In this document: positions 12,459 to 23,069 of the stretch, piece by piece
How the letters are laid out: each line of letters opens with the position of its first letter
Position numbering within the stretch: position 1 is the stretch's first letter
Assembly (NCBI GenBank): GCA_021234535.1
Contig: CM037849.1
Location: forward strand, 11,389,526 to 11,453,525
Origin: Stichopus chloronotus
Lineage: Eukaryota > Echinodermata > Holothuroidea > Aspidochirotida > Stichopodidae
Length of the DNA stretch: 64,000 nucleotides
Reading direction: 5' to 3'
The notes under the pieces: model-generated
What the model saw: the letters and a program-made list of their open reading frames with translations, nothing else
The model's database searches: none
Told to the model about the DNA's origin: nothing
Translations under genes and position numbers: made by a program

Positions 12459-12900
12459 TCACATTTGTCACATTTTCACAATTTGACCCCTGTTGACCCC
12501 AAATGACCTTTGACCTTCACAAAAACGATAGGGTTCCTCTACTCAACATGGTACAACTACATACAAAACATCTTGAGATATCGTGTTTTCAAGGTTTTCA
12601 CAACTTGACCCCTGATGACCCCAAATGACCTTTGATCCCTACCATAAACAATAGGATTCTTCTTCTCAATATGGTACACCTACGTACTAAATATGAGATC
12701 ACTACAAGCTTCCTTTCTTGAGATATCGTGTTTACAAAGTTTTCACATTTTGACCCCTGTTGACCCCAAATGACCTTTGACCTCCACCAAAAACAATAGG
12801 GTTCTTCTTCTCAATATGGTACACATACATACCAAATATGAGATCTGTCCAAGCTTCCCTTCTTGAGATATCGTGTTTACAAGGTAGGGCGTCACGGACA
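12459..12900. repeat. About 125-135 bp tandem repeat rich in TGACCT half-sites
   Basis: Three imperfect units each begin TTGACCCCTG(T/A)TGACCCC, then AAATGACCTTTGA, and end with TTGAGATATCGTGTTTTC or a variant. Units 1 and 3 contain a perfect TGACCT-T-TGACCT direct repeat (12504-12516 and 12771-12783). A related fragment occurs near 33345-33375. It lies between the two ACE domains and is non-coding. Confidence 0.75.
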
Positions 12901-13088
12901 TACATACACACACACATATGCATGATTACAAATGTTACGATTATCATCGAAACCAAAAATGCATAACATCTAAATGGAACGTGCTATTTAGATTTGGTTT
13001 TTCACCAGCAGTAAGAGGAAGAGCATTTCTATCATTTATGGAATATCAATTTTCTCCAGTAACTAATCTCTTTAACGTTAGTGCTCAC

Positions 13089-13258
13089 CCGGTGCTGCCC
13101 ATCCAATGACGTCGTTATTAGCGCGGTTTTGCTGCTCCAACCAATCAATGAGAGGTCGGAAGTAATTAATAAGTGGCACAGCACTCATATCACGTGAACC
13201 AACAATAGCTTCTAGAGCATCTGGCCATGGTCTACTGCTTCCCAATTTGAGCATATTT
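13089..13258 (-). CDS. ACE-like exon 12: end of domain 1 and linker
   Basis: A 170-bp exon, phase 2 to phase 1, encoding NMLKLGSSRPWPDALEAIVG, then the terminal LIDWLEQQN helix and the IGWAAPG tail. This completes an M2 domain of about 608 precursor residues. It ends CCG G|GTGAGC. Without splicing, the frame adds Gly-Glu-His and stops at TAA (13078-13080), giving a possible single-domain secreted form. With splicing, the phase fits the acceptor at 11588. I saw no AATAAA or ATTAAA just downstream on the minus strand. The following stretch, 11589-13088, has two repeat families and no signal-peptide exon. Confidence 0.88.
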
Positions 13259-13340
13259 CTGTCGAGAATGAATTAAAGATATTTGTGCATGGACACAGTC
13301 TTCAGATAGGGAAGAAACGGTGTGAGCTTACAAGGAAATA

Positions 13341-13560
13341 AGTTGTTTAAAATACACCAACACACAATGGGATACAAAGGAAATAGCTTTTAATCATTGT
13401 CAAATCATTAAGTCTCACCAACGAACATCCACAAATCATGCATAAGATGAAGAACAAAAGATGCATCGTTTCAATTTTGAAAGTTTGGATGAACAAAATG
13501 ATGCTTGAGCAACATTTTATTGGTCTCACAAAAATGCCTTCATGGAAACATATTCCTCTA
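13341..13560 (+). repeat. Dispersed repeat family R2, copy
   Basis: Starts TTTAAAATACACCAACA and includes AGATGCATC, AAGTTTGGATGAACAAA and GAGCAACA. Related stretches are at 7780-7990, 26709-27130 and, inverted, 51580-51690. Non-coding; ends undefined. Confidence 0.45.
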
Positions 13561-14084
13561 AAATGATTACACATGCATATTTCAAAGCTAGACAGGCATA
13601 GAGAGCCAATCCTCACACATGATAACCTACAGGATAAGGTTTCATCGCAGGAACAAACCCTAACCATGATGGTATGACTCGATATCACCTCATGCTCTAT
13701 CCTGAAGAAAAGGGTTTCTCGAGACATGATTTTAGCAAATTATGGAAATTCTGTGTGGACTAGGTGGCATAGAACACATACTCATGAGTATTATCCGTAG
13801 CCAGTCAACAAAAGAAAAAAATACTTATTAAGCGTCTGTCTGTCTCCTGGGGCTCTAAGTTCTGGCTGAAATGGAAATTGCTTAATCGCTTTTTAAAACA
13901 AACCTGTTTCGGAGATATTCCCAAATAGGAAGAAGAACGTGCAAAAGGTTGAGATGAATGTCACAACTATTCATCCTTCTTTAAGGAAACCCTGCAAAGA
14001 AAGAACGCCCTCACAATGGCTTCGAGCTTAAACTGTCAGTATGCACACGCTAAAAAGAAGACGAAAAAGTAGCAATAAGCGTAC

Positions 14085-14207
14085 GCGAGTTTAGTACCGG
14101 CTTCCGTAGACCTATATATGTCACATTTGTGGAGATCACCAGTGTGTCCCGCGGCGTCGCAGAGAGCTTCATGGAACTGGAATTGTAAAATTCTACTGAT
14201 GAAATAT
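14085..14207 (-). CDS. ACE-like exon 11, domain 1
   Basis: A 123-bp exon, phase 2 at both ends, encoding [20 protein letters not shown] and [21 protein letters not shown], including the third ACE disulfide pair. I chose the donor GC|GTACGC because it joins in frame to NMLKLGSSRPWP of exon 12. An earlier GT inside GCCGGTAC would lose conserved residues. The next intron (13259-14084) contains a dispersed repeat at about 13341-13560. Confidence 0.9.
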
Positions 14208-15217
14208 CTGCAAAGAGAAAACAATGTGACTTTGATATAGTTGAAGACAATTTTCGATATGAGATAGTAAACCATAGCATATACATTGAAAACATTTAAC
14301 ATACAGTAACCATTATTGCATCTGAGCACCTTATGAGTAAGATGAAAATATAACACAAAGATTTACACACTATAAGGGGTAAAAAGAAACAATCCCTGGC
14401 GAATTGAAGCCACATATAGCGGGCTACATGGTTTAAAATTTTACTTTCACATATAGTTGTTGATTCTACGTGTTCAATATTAACCAATCAGCAACAGCGA
14501 TTGTACTTTATTCCGAGGTTACTTATCTTCATTGTTTTTGCTTTCATTCTCTGAAGTGTTTAATTGGTTTGAGTTACAACGTTGATGTGTCCTTCTGATT
14601 CAGCTTTCTATCGTTTTGCATACGTTAAGATTTTTACATGGTCATTTGTTGCCTCTTGTGATTTCATTCCTTACAGTAATTTGGCATATTGTCTGGCAAT
14701 GTTGTGGTTTCATTATTTGTTTTAATTTTCAACGTAAACTAGCTCATTGTCAATGATATCGGTGCCAAACTTGTGCTTCATTCTAAAAACGGTTCACGAT
14801 ACGGTTATGGTGTGTCCATTTTTTTTAAGCGTAATTATACGTTTTTCGTGGGTACAATTTATACACGGTTATTCTTTAATTTGGTATATCCCCGTTATTT
14901 TATTTACTATTTTCTTTATCTATTTATTATCAGTGTTGTAATATGTCATGATATCACGTGCCATGACCATGTTCATTACATTACTTTCTATCCCCGCCCC
15001 CTCCCCTGACATTTTCATGAAGTACGTACGGACCATACTACTTCAAGCTATGTAGACAATTCAGAACATTAGACAAGTCTGTTAATTAAGATTCTTCAGA
15101 AATATTCCATAAATTATACTTGAAAACAGAAAAAAAATGGAATAAAGAGACTCGACCTACACATGTACTGTGACCATGGAAACAATTTCAAATAAATGAA
15201 GGTTGTTCTTTGTGTAC

Positions 15218-15316
15218 CTGATATATGGAGTGGAGTTTGGAATATGGAATTTAGCAGCTGGATCAAAATCATCTTCCGTTCTCTCAACCGGTGGAACGAT
15301 TCCCTGGTATTTCAAT
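15218..15316 (-). CDS. ACE-like exon 10, domain 1
   Basis: A 99-bp exon, phase 2 at both ends, encoding [32 protein letters not shown]. The FHIP and PYIR residues correspond to the ACE substrate-binding Lys/His and Tyr and the chloride-binding Arg; the Arg codon is split across the intron. The following intron (14208-15217) is AT-rich with no coding signal. Confidence 0.92.
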
Positions 15317-15634
15317 CTATAAGAACAATTAACAGGAATTCTAACAGATTACATATATATATATATATATATATGTATAGTCACATTAAATTAAGTTCCA
15401 ACTAGCTTTTCTACTTCCGGCATACACCGTCCGTTACGCTGAAATCTAATAGTCTACTGAAAAGAAGAAAGACCATTTAGGTATCTAACAATCTATAGTG
15501 AACAGAACATCTAATTGAATATCACCTTGTTTATGATAAATGCGTAAAAATATTATTCTGCATATCGGCTACGTCCCCCATGTCTCAATGATGCTAGATA
15601 TCTTTCCTGTTATAGTCACTGTCACGTGACCTAC

Positions 15635-15779
15635 CTTAATTCCCACCACTTGGTGTTGTATTCCTCTGGAGTGGTGTCGCCTCTGAAGACACTCCATCGC
15701 CACTGGTCCATCAGATACCCGAAAGGGAGGAAGGCTATCTTCTCCATGGCGGTGATCATGAGGTAGTTCAAATCAAGCC
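15635..15779 (-). CDS. ACE-like exon 9, domain 1
   Basis: A 145-bp exon, phase 1 to phase 2, encoding [20 protein letters not shown] then [19 protein letters not shown] and KWWELR, conserved in ACE. Its 3' 112 bp plus about 20 bp of the following intron are almost identical to exon 21 in domain 2, far more than the other exon pairs; see findings. The next intron (15317-15634) contains a (TA)n run close to exon 10. Confidence 0.93.
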
Positions 15780-16356
15780 CTGTCAGGGTATAAAAGTCCG
15801 TTTTTCAAGTCAAATTTAACATCATCACGTGACATATCACGTTGACTAGTTGACCTGTATAAACTCAGGCTGTGGTGATGAATTTGAACGTAAGCTATCG
15901 GACAACACGTTCCTTGTGAAATGTTTGCCACGAGCAACGTATATGTTGTTACTAGCCTTAAAATTAAGGAAGTGTTGCGGGTCTTATACCGGTTATAGAG
16001 CGCCAATGAAACCTTGTAGTCCTTCAGTGAATAGAAGGTCAGAATAAAAAATTCCCTTTCCCATGGTTATGCATACCTGCTCATCATTGGCTGTGTACAC
16101 AAATTTTTTGATGCTTCAATTTCCTTGACAATATTCATAACAACCGCGATGAGACGTTATTTAATGGAACTCTAACAGACCGAGCTAAGGATAAAACATG
16201 TATGTTCTGCTTATTTCTTGAATAGATGTCAGTACGTGGCATCTTTGAACATCTTTGCAAGAGTGATGTGTGTCAGTCATGGGGGCTCTCATGGGGACAC
16301 CAAATCAATTGAATTCGATTTGGCGAGAGAAGAAGAGACAAAAAAAAAAAAATTAC

Positions 16357-16580
16357 TTGGATCCTCAGTTAGCTCGGTTAGTAGATTGACGTCCTTCAGA
16401 TGTTGGGGTGTGGTCACCGAGAGAGCCAGGACGTCCCCTACAGCTTCGTGGAATCCTGGATTTGCCCCTCCCCTGTACACCACGGGTTGGTCCTTATACT
16501 GCAGGAAGTACTCGATATGTCCCATTTCATGATGAACAGTTATGAAGTCATCGGTGGTGACGTCCGTACACTGCTTAATT
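16357..16580 (-). CDS. ACE-like exon 8, domain 1: zinc-binding active site
   Basis: A 224-bp exon, phase 2 to phase 1, encoding the catalytic core. HEMGH falls at about residues 372-376 of the precursor, counted from the upstream [13 protein letters not shown] supplies the third zinc ligand, Glu about 400, 28 residues after the first His as in known ACEs. All ligands and the catalytic Glu are present, so this domain should be active. The donor is weak (CCA A|GTAATT) and is followed at once by a run of T on the transcript strand. The following intron is 15780-16356. Confidence 0.95.
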
Positions 16581-17738
16581 CTGAAAAGAAGTTTTAAGTC
16601 AATTTGTCAAGTGCGCACAATATGCCTATAGTACGCATGGTGCAACAATAACATAATGGCAGCTAATTCAACTTTCAATTTCAAAATGACCATCCCATAA
16701 AATTTATCATCTGTTTTTGTCTCATAGCCTACGAGCAGAGTGGACGTTTCTGTTTATCCGTAGAGAAACAGCTACTTAGATCGATCGCAGCGTATCGTAC
16801 CTTTGATCAGGGTGCATCTTGGCGACTAGCCGTGGAGAAACGTTCGGGGATGACGATCGTCACTTCAGCGGATGGGATGCTAACAACATACTAGAGCGAG
16901 GCTAGTTCCTGCATTGTAGAGTATGGCTAGGTCCGAAAGCCTATCACTGTGAATTGTTTTAATAAACAACTTGATTGCACGGATATGACGTCATGCAATC
17001 CTATACAAAACAATGATCCTTCTCTGTAACGCTGCGTGAACTTGGTGCCTTTATGTATCCTGTTAGACTATGAAACAGACGCTTCTTGCAGAGTTGCTAA
17101 ACATTAAATGACTGAGAAATTGCTACACGTAACATTCATCACTAAATCTATCCTAGCGAGATCCATAAATTATTTCAGGAGGAAGCTGACTACTAACTCA
17201 GACTCTAGCTCTTTAGCTCTTCACCATTCATTCACCTGTCGCTTGTGATTGGTTGGCTAGATGTCATGTGTCCGTCATTTACGTCATTAATATGCAAATT
17301 CAAACACAATATGTGTTTTCATCATTTTTGGTTGCAAAAGAAGCACTAAATTTGTTTAGTCTGACTCTCACAGCCTTATGAGTAGTTTTCACCTTACATT
17401 ACATCGGATTTTGCATCGTCTGATATCTGAGTATCTTTCCAATGAAAGTCATTGTAAAGGATTTTGTAGATGGGAGTGAGAAGAGAGTTTTGGCCAAGTC
17501 TAATGTGAAATTAATGGAAAATAAAATCCACGTTTATCAACTCATAATCCTGATTTATCGAGCGACATACCTGGATCATCGTAATTTTTTCTTTTCGATA
17601 ATTCAGGTTTATGATCGATAACCTTTTGATGATAAACTTGCAAGTACCAAATGATAACCCGGTGTTTTTGATTTTTGATTGAATTTTTTTTTATTTACTA
17701 AACATGAGGGCTCTCGGTATCTATTCGTTCTTACAGAC

Positions 17739-17911
17739 CTGAAATCTTTTCCATTGTAGAAGTCCCAAGCAGAGGCATGACAAACTACGTTCCGGCCGTC
17801 TGTTGGCTTCTCAATCATCGACTTGTTCCAAAAGAGGTCTGGCATCTCGATCAGGCCGAGGGATGTGAAAAATTCTTCCGAAGCTTCAAACATCCTCAAT
17901 GCCGTATAACC
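17739..17911 (-). CDS. ACE-like exon 7, domain 1
   Basis: A 173-bp exon, phase 0 to phase 2, starting [15 protein letters not shown] and continuing with [17 protein letters not shown] and [16 protein letters not shown]. It includes the first Cys of the disulfide that brackets the zinc-site helix. Same length and phase as exon 19. I see nothing recognisable in the next intron (16581-17738). Confidence 0.93.
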
Positions 17912-18009
17912 CTGATGAGATAAAATAATAACATGGAAAATACTGATCGATGTATCTATGCCAATATAGCCTGCATTTTAAGAGCCTGCCGTTAAAGACA
18001 TGTTTTCCT

Positions 18010-18200
18010 TGAATCGAAGGGATTCTTAAATGGAAGAGTATAATTTTCCACTGCTGGTATTTCAAACCCCATACCAATGTCTTACATTAAAATATTGGTG
18101 TTTGATGAAAGGCTTCTCTGGTCAAGACATATTTTCATTTGCCTCAAGGTTGTCAAAATGTCATGTAACGGTGGCAGATTATTGCAGAAAGTGGTTGATT
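18010..18200 (+). repeat. Dispersed repeat family R1, copy 2
   Basis: Same block order as copy 1: TTTTCCACTGCTGG, TTTCAAACCCCATACC, GGTCAAGACA, GTCATGTAACGG, ATTATTGCAG. It is located in the intron between exons 6 and 7. Confidence 0.5.
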
Positions 18201-19048
18201 TTCTTTAAAAAAGAAGTCCTCATTTGACCTTAAAATTTTGACTTCAGTGAAAATCTTAATTGGATATATTTTAGATTTCTTTTAATTTGTTATGGAACTT
18301 ACGGACAAATCTCTTGGTCAATCGTAATGTTTCTTTTGAGACATTCAATATTATAAAGAAATACAAACGATATTCATGTAGTTGTGCCTGCGTGATATCA
18401 CTAGTTCCATAATACGCTATGTGCCATTTTGAAATATATTTAAATAAAAAAGATTAACCGAACAGAACATGTTATTGAGATACGGCTTTTGCCAGGAAAA
18501 AGAGAAAACGTTTCCTATTTTTCTGACGTGTCAAGTTACTTCAGGGGCTTATCCATTTAAGTCTTTAAACACAAACCGTACAACCCTTTGGCCGATCTTT
18601 TTTTAATTCAAGTGCCATATTGTCACCCTCGAACTTGTTTTAAGGCCCCACATGTTGCCAGCCCTTCCTCTGTTCTACTTCTCCCTATGCTAGCTCTCTG
18701 GTCTACTGGTACTCCTATGGATCAAAACAATCATTTGTCGACCTATACCTTATCACAATCTTACGATTTACATGGGGAATATCTTTATTAATTTTCCCCG
18801 GCCCCCCTTAAGTTCGTTTATTGTGCTTCTTGTCTTTAATGTTTACAGGCGTCGACGCATCTCCGTTGGCCGACGGTTGGCCGTCTCTGCCATACAGTTA
18901 CTTTATCAGAGGTTTTCGGCATGCGCAGTTATTCCGCAAGCATATATTCTAACTGAGAGCAGGCTGGTGTTATCCACACATTTTTTATTCATATATTTAT
19001 CATCCTACATTAGACATAATATGTTTTCTTTTACATTTTTTATTTTAC

Positions 19049-19146
19049 CTGATTTACTAAAGCATCCGTAATGTCAATACTTTGAACATCTGGGTGCGGT
19101 AGACACAAATCTATGATGTTACCCCAAGTCTGGGCCCACATGTTAC
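19049..19146 (-). CDS. ACE-like exon 6, domain 1
   Basis: A 98-bp exon, phase 1 to phase 0, encoding GNMWAQTWGNIIDLCLPHPDVQSIDITDALVNQ. NMWAQxWxNIYDLxxPxP is an M2 hallmark. Length and phase are identical to exon 18. The downstream intron (17912-19048) contains one copy of a dispersed repeat family near 18010-18200. Confidence 0.92.
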
Positions 19147-20384
19147 CTGAAGAGACAAAGAAGTAAAACAACGACAAAGTGAAATTTTGATTGGGTACCG
19201 TAATCTTTTCCTTGTCGATTTCTTGAAGTTCGTAGCAGTATTTATAATTTAAATAATATCTGCATTGTGAAGTGATGGAACAACGTACCCCCCACTCACC
19301 ACTCTTCAACCCATATCGGAACCCACTCACCACAACACATAACAGCCCTATGGTACTCCCACAATGTGTAGCGACTCAGTTGTCACACTGCAGCACATAT
19401 ATAACGGCCCCAACCATCTGTTACAACACATGGCAGTTTTACTCACTTTCACAACTATCCCGTGTGTCGGGGCGAGTTTTGTTTCACGCTTATCGCTTCG
19501 AAATACTAAGAGCGCTAGGCAGGATGCTCTACAACATGTGACAGTAACCAACCCGGTAACAAGTGGTAGCTCCACTCATCCTTTCTGTAACACATATATC
19601 AGTTCCCTCTCACCCTCACTACAACCCTTCGATCAATGAGAGCCCGCCCCCTTTCATCGCATAGCAGTCCCTCCATCACTACAACACATGGGGCAGTCCG
19701 CACCCCTTTGATTTTCCAAAATACATGGCGGTCTTTCCATAAAATTTCTACATACATAGGATAAAACGATGTCATACGAATGGTAGCAGACCTTATAACA
19801 GGTGACCACGTCAGCAAAATGTTGCTAATTCCTATAAAACTGTGTATTTACACTGACGTAGTACAGAGGTATTAACATATATAATATCAAAATTTACTAC
19901 TTTGTTTTTTTTTTGTGTTGTCAGAAATTATTTTATGTAGCACACATTCCTTTGTGTGCTTTTGTTTATCTTTTTACTGCCACTGGCTCCAAGAGGGCAA
20001 AGGTGTTAAAGGTTCACTGTGGACCAAAGTGAATGCGTTCTTTCTTATATTAACTTAAATGAAGATTTTAGGTTCTGTATATCTCTTCAGGTCAGTAGCA
20101 CTAAACTTAAGAAAAGGAAGGGAGGTGAGAAAATATTTATCAGTTTCCACATTTAATTTGGCGTCTATCTTAATCCACTCCCCTCCACCCTCCAAGGCAT
20201 TGGTTTAACCTCCTATTGCATTTTAAATTGTGACGTGATAAGATTCTCTAAAGCCTTCTTTAGAATTAATTTTCGATCATTTTTTATCCTCCATTTCACA
20301 TTTCTCAAGTACACACGTTTCCGATCTTAGAATAAACAAAAGCAGACAAGCTTAATTTAAAAAGAGGAAAAGAATATGACTGAC

Positions 20385-20567
20385 CTAATAGATGAGCTGG
20401 TATTGGTCCTGTTAGGTCTATTTTATCTGCCCCATACTGATCGTACAGTTTTCTCCTGACGTAGGCGTGGAGCTGATCATAGAGAGGTTTTAGTTCTTCA
20501 TACAATCTTTCCGCTTGCTCTTCGAAGTCCGCCGACTCGTACCATGATCTCCAATACGCTCCGGCAT
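20385..20567 (-). CDS. ACE-like exon 5, domain 1
   Basis: A 183-bp exon, phase 1 at both ends, encoding [11 protein letters not shown]..., the [14 protein letters not shown] helix and GPIPAHLLG. All are strongly conserved in the M2 family. The following intron (19147-20384) shows only low-complexity sequence and no coding signal. Confidence 0.92.
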
Positions 20568-20946
20568 CTGAAAAACCTTTTTGAGGTGCAACCACACATG
20601 GAAAAGTACATATCTCAAATATCATAATTGAGAGGCGCGAACGTGCACTGTTTTTTTTTTAAATATTTTTATGAAATATGAAAATGAGTTTCTGGGAGAA
20701 GGTATACCCAGACTGGGTAAGGAGCACCCAGGGGCCCCTGGCAGCCAGGGTGATACTTCATTTGCAGTGGACTTTCATAAGTGAAAACTTTTCCCAATCC
20801 CCGGGTCCATCTTAGGATTGCACCGAACATGAAGACTAGAAATTTTTAACATGCTTATAGTTATTTCATAGTAATTTCAAATAAAAAAAGTCATTGAAAG
20901 ATAGGCCTAAATATCAGTTGTCAATGCGCGTGGCTTTCAAAACTGA

Positions 20947-21050
20947 GATAGATAGATATATGGATAGAAAGATAGATAGATATATAGGCCTATATATATA
21001 TAGGCCTATATATCGATCTATCTTTCTATCCCTATATCTATCTATCTGAG
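20947..21050. repeat. GATA/TATC inverted repeat with TATAGGCCTATA core
   Basis: A (GATA)n-rich arm, two TATAGGCCTATA palindromes separated by (TA)n, and a matching TATC-rich arm form a near-continuous hairpin of about 100 bp. It lies just downstream (transcript sense) of exon 5's acceptor side, in the intron between exons 4 and 5. Confidence 0.8.
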
Positions 21051-21091
21051 TTTTATGTCTATACAGATCTATGCCTTGACCAATATATTAC

Positions 21092-21235
21092 CCATTGCCT
21101 GAGTCGCTTCATTCTTTAGTTCCACATATCGCTTATAATCCTCTTTGGCGCCAGGACCAACAGCATCGCGCCAACCTTCCCATGCCCACAGCAATTCGTC
21201 GTAGTCACGTGACGTAGACATAATACGTGTTAAAC
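21092..21235 (-). CDS. ACE-like exon 4, domain 1
   Basis: A 144-bp exon, phase 1 at both ends, encoding LTRIMSTSRDYDELLWAWEGWRDA... and KRYVELKNEA. This is the signature ACE segment with DYDELLWAWEGWRD. Length and phase equal those of exon 16 in domain 2. The intron downstream (20568-21091) contains a GATA/TATC inverted repeat. Confidence 0.92.
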
Positions 21236-21799
21236 CTGGCATATAAAGACAACCAAATAGATTATATTCCGTCAAAATAATACTTTTCTTACTAACTTAA
21301 ACATTGTTATCCCTAAATATATTAAAGTAAGTTTTAAATAAGAACAAAAATAGTTAACTTCTCCCGTTTTAGTTCACAGAGGTCATGTAAAAACGAACAG
21401 AGTAGGCTTGAAGCCCTTGTTTCAGCAAACGTGCATGTAAGCATCATAATGACAAATTCACAGATGGTGAACCACATCCTTGTAGGTAACCTTTGAAAAA
21501 AAAAGACTTAAAGGTAGAATGAGCATGAAAGTTAAACTAAGATACGTCAACTGGAAACGTCACAAATAAAAACTCAGTAAAATCAAAGCAATACTGTGAA
21601 TTAAATGCAACAAATAGATAAATATTAATCTGAAAACTATCGTAAAACTTAACAATAGTGCCGCAGAAAAAGAGGAAAGTAATTGAGTGCTTTTATACAT
21701 ACCGAAACACTGAGAAAGTTATGGACCAATCAAATCGACCAACATGATACAAGTACCCCATAGCGACTTTATAGTAAGGTGTCAATGTGGAGCCCTGTC

Positions 21800-22258
21800 A
21801 CCATGTTTGCTTTGATTCTGTCATAATGTTTGCTTTGATTCTGTCCCAACTTTTTTCTTCCCACTCTGTCTCAAAGTTTGGCTTGATTCTGTCACACCGT
21901 TAGCTTTGATCCTGTCACAATCTCTCAGAATGTTAGTTTCGATTCTGTCTTAATGATTGTTTTCTGACGCAATGTTTGTTTCAGTTCTGTCACATGTCTG
22001 TGCGATTCTGTCTCAATGTTTGTTCTGATTTGTCACGAGGTTTGTTTTGATTCTGTCACACTCTTCTTTTGATTCTGTCTTAATGTTTGTCTTGATTTTC
22101 TCCACAACGTTTCTTTTGATTCTGTGTCTATATGTTTGGCTTGATTCTGTCACACTGTTTGGTGTGATTCTGTCACATTGTTTGGTGAGATTGCTTTCCA
22201 ATGTTTGTTTTGATTCTATTTAAATGTTTGTTTTGATTCTGCCATATTCTTAGTCGTA
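21800..22258. repeat. Imperfect TTTGATTCTGTC minisatellite
   Basis: About fifteen diverged copies of a 20-30 bp unit around AATGTTTG(T/C)TTTGATTCTGTCAC fill this part of the intron between exons 3 and 4. The incidental open frame on the minus strand is repeat-derived, not a gene. Confidence 0.75.
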
Positions 22259-22491
22259 CGCCAGTCAAATTGTGTCCAATTTTCAGTTTCTACTTATCGC
22301 AACTGATCCCATGGCTGCTAGAAATGGGGGGGGGGGGGGTGGTTGAGTCATTTGTAGTTCCGAAAAATGTTGCATCTGAAAAGGGACCTGAGAATGACTA
22401 TGAATTCCTTGAGGGCCCAGTTCTCATTATTTTTGTTTGTCCGTCTCGATTGAATATCAAACGTAGTAACATTTCTCGTCACCCCTCTCAC

Positions 22492-22579
22492 CTGGTTCAA
22501 GTTCCTCGCAGTCTCCATCTGTTCTGCAAACTTTGCCAGTTGAATACCTCGTCCTCATTGATGCCATAATATTAGTTAG
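22492..22579 (-). CDS. ACE-like exon 3, domain 1
   Basis: An 88-bp exon, entering in phase 0 and leaving in phase 1 (CCA G|GTGAG). It encodes the TRYSTGKVC...C...LEPG segment that carries the first conserved ACE disulfide pair. It is three codons shorter than its domain-2 counterpart, as the Cys-Cys loop is shorter. A 14-base G run lies just downstream in the intron (22326-22339). The following intron (21236-22491) is dominated by an imperfect TTTGATTCTGTC repeat array. Confidence 0.85.
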
Positions 22580-23069
22580 CTTAAGAAAGAAAGAAAAAAT
22601 AAGTCTTAATGGCAAAAAAAAAGTACACAGCGAAAGCATTTCATTAAGGCCAATCCAACCTTCTAGAACCATAACCAGAGCTCTGAGGGTCCTCATTTTC
22701 TTTTTATTTTTTGTTTCTGAAAGCTTCAAATTTAGGAATAAAAGGACGACGCACACACAATAAAACGGAATCATTCAGATACCATGATTGCACACTGGAA
22801 ACGAATATACGTTGTGAAAGCTGAAAGCTTATTTTATGGGAATTTATTGTAGCGTACATGGATGGTTAGGATTTATTCCAGCCGCATACTATTACATAAA
22901 GTATTGTTACATTCACATAAGTTTGTGTTCGTGTGGACATAACTAAGAAGGTATAGTGTCTAATCCGTGTAACTCAAACAAACACATGAGTTAATTTTGC
23001 TACTAATCTTACGTTTTTTCTTGTTATAAATTCTTTAAGTTTAATTTCTGTACAGTAACTGTTCTACTT

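Noticed and set aside
11589..13088. Search for a separate signal-peptide exon for the second ACE domain, including the 62-aa frame at 11917-12105
   Set aside because: The frame is not signal-like and overlaps repeat R1. No hydrophobic Met-led exon with a phase-1 donor was found, which favours the two-domain model.
22013..22201. 62-aa charged open frame (KIKTNIKTESKEE)
   Set aside because: Produced by the TTTGATTCTGTC minisatellite read on the minus strand.
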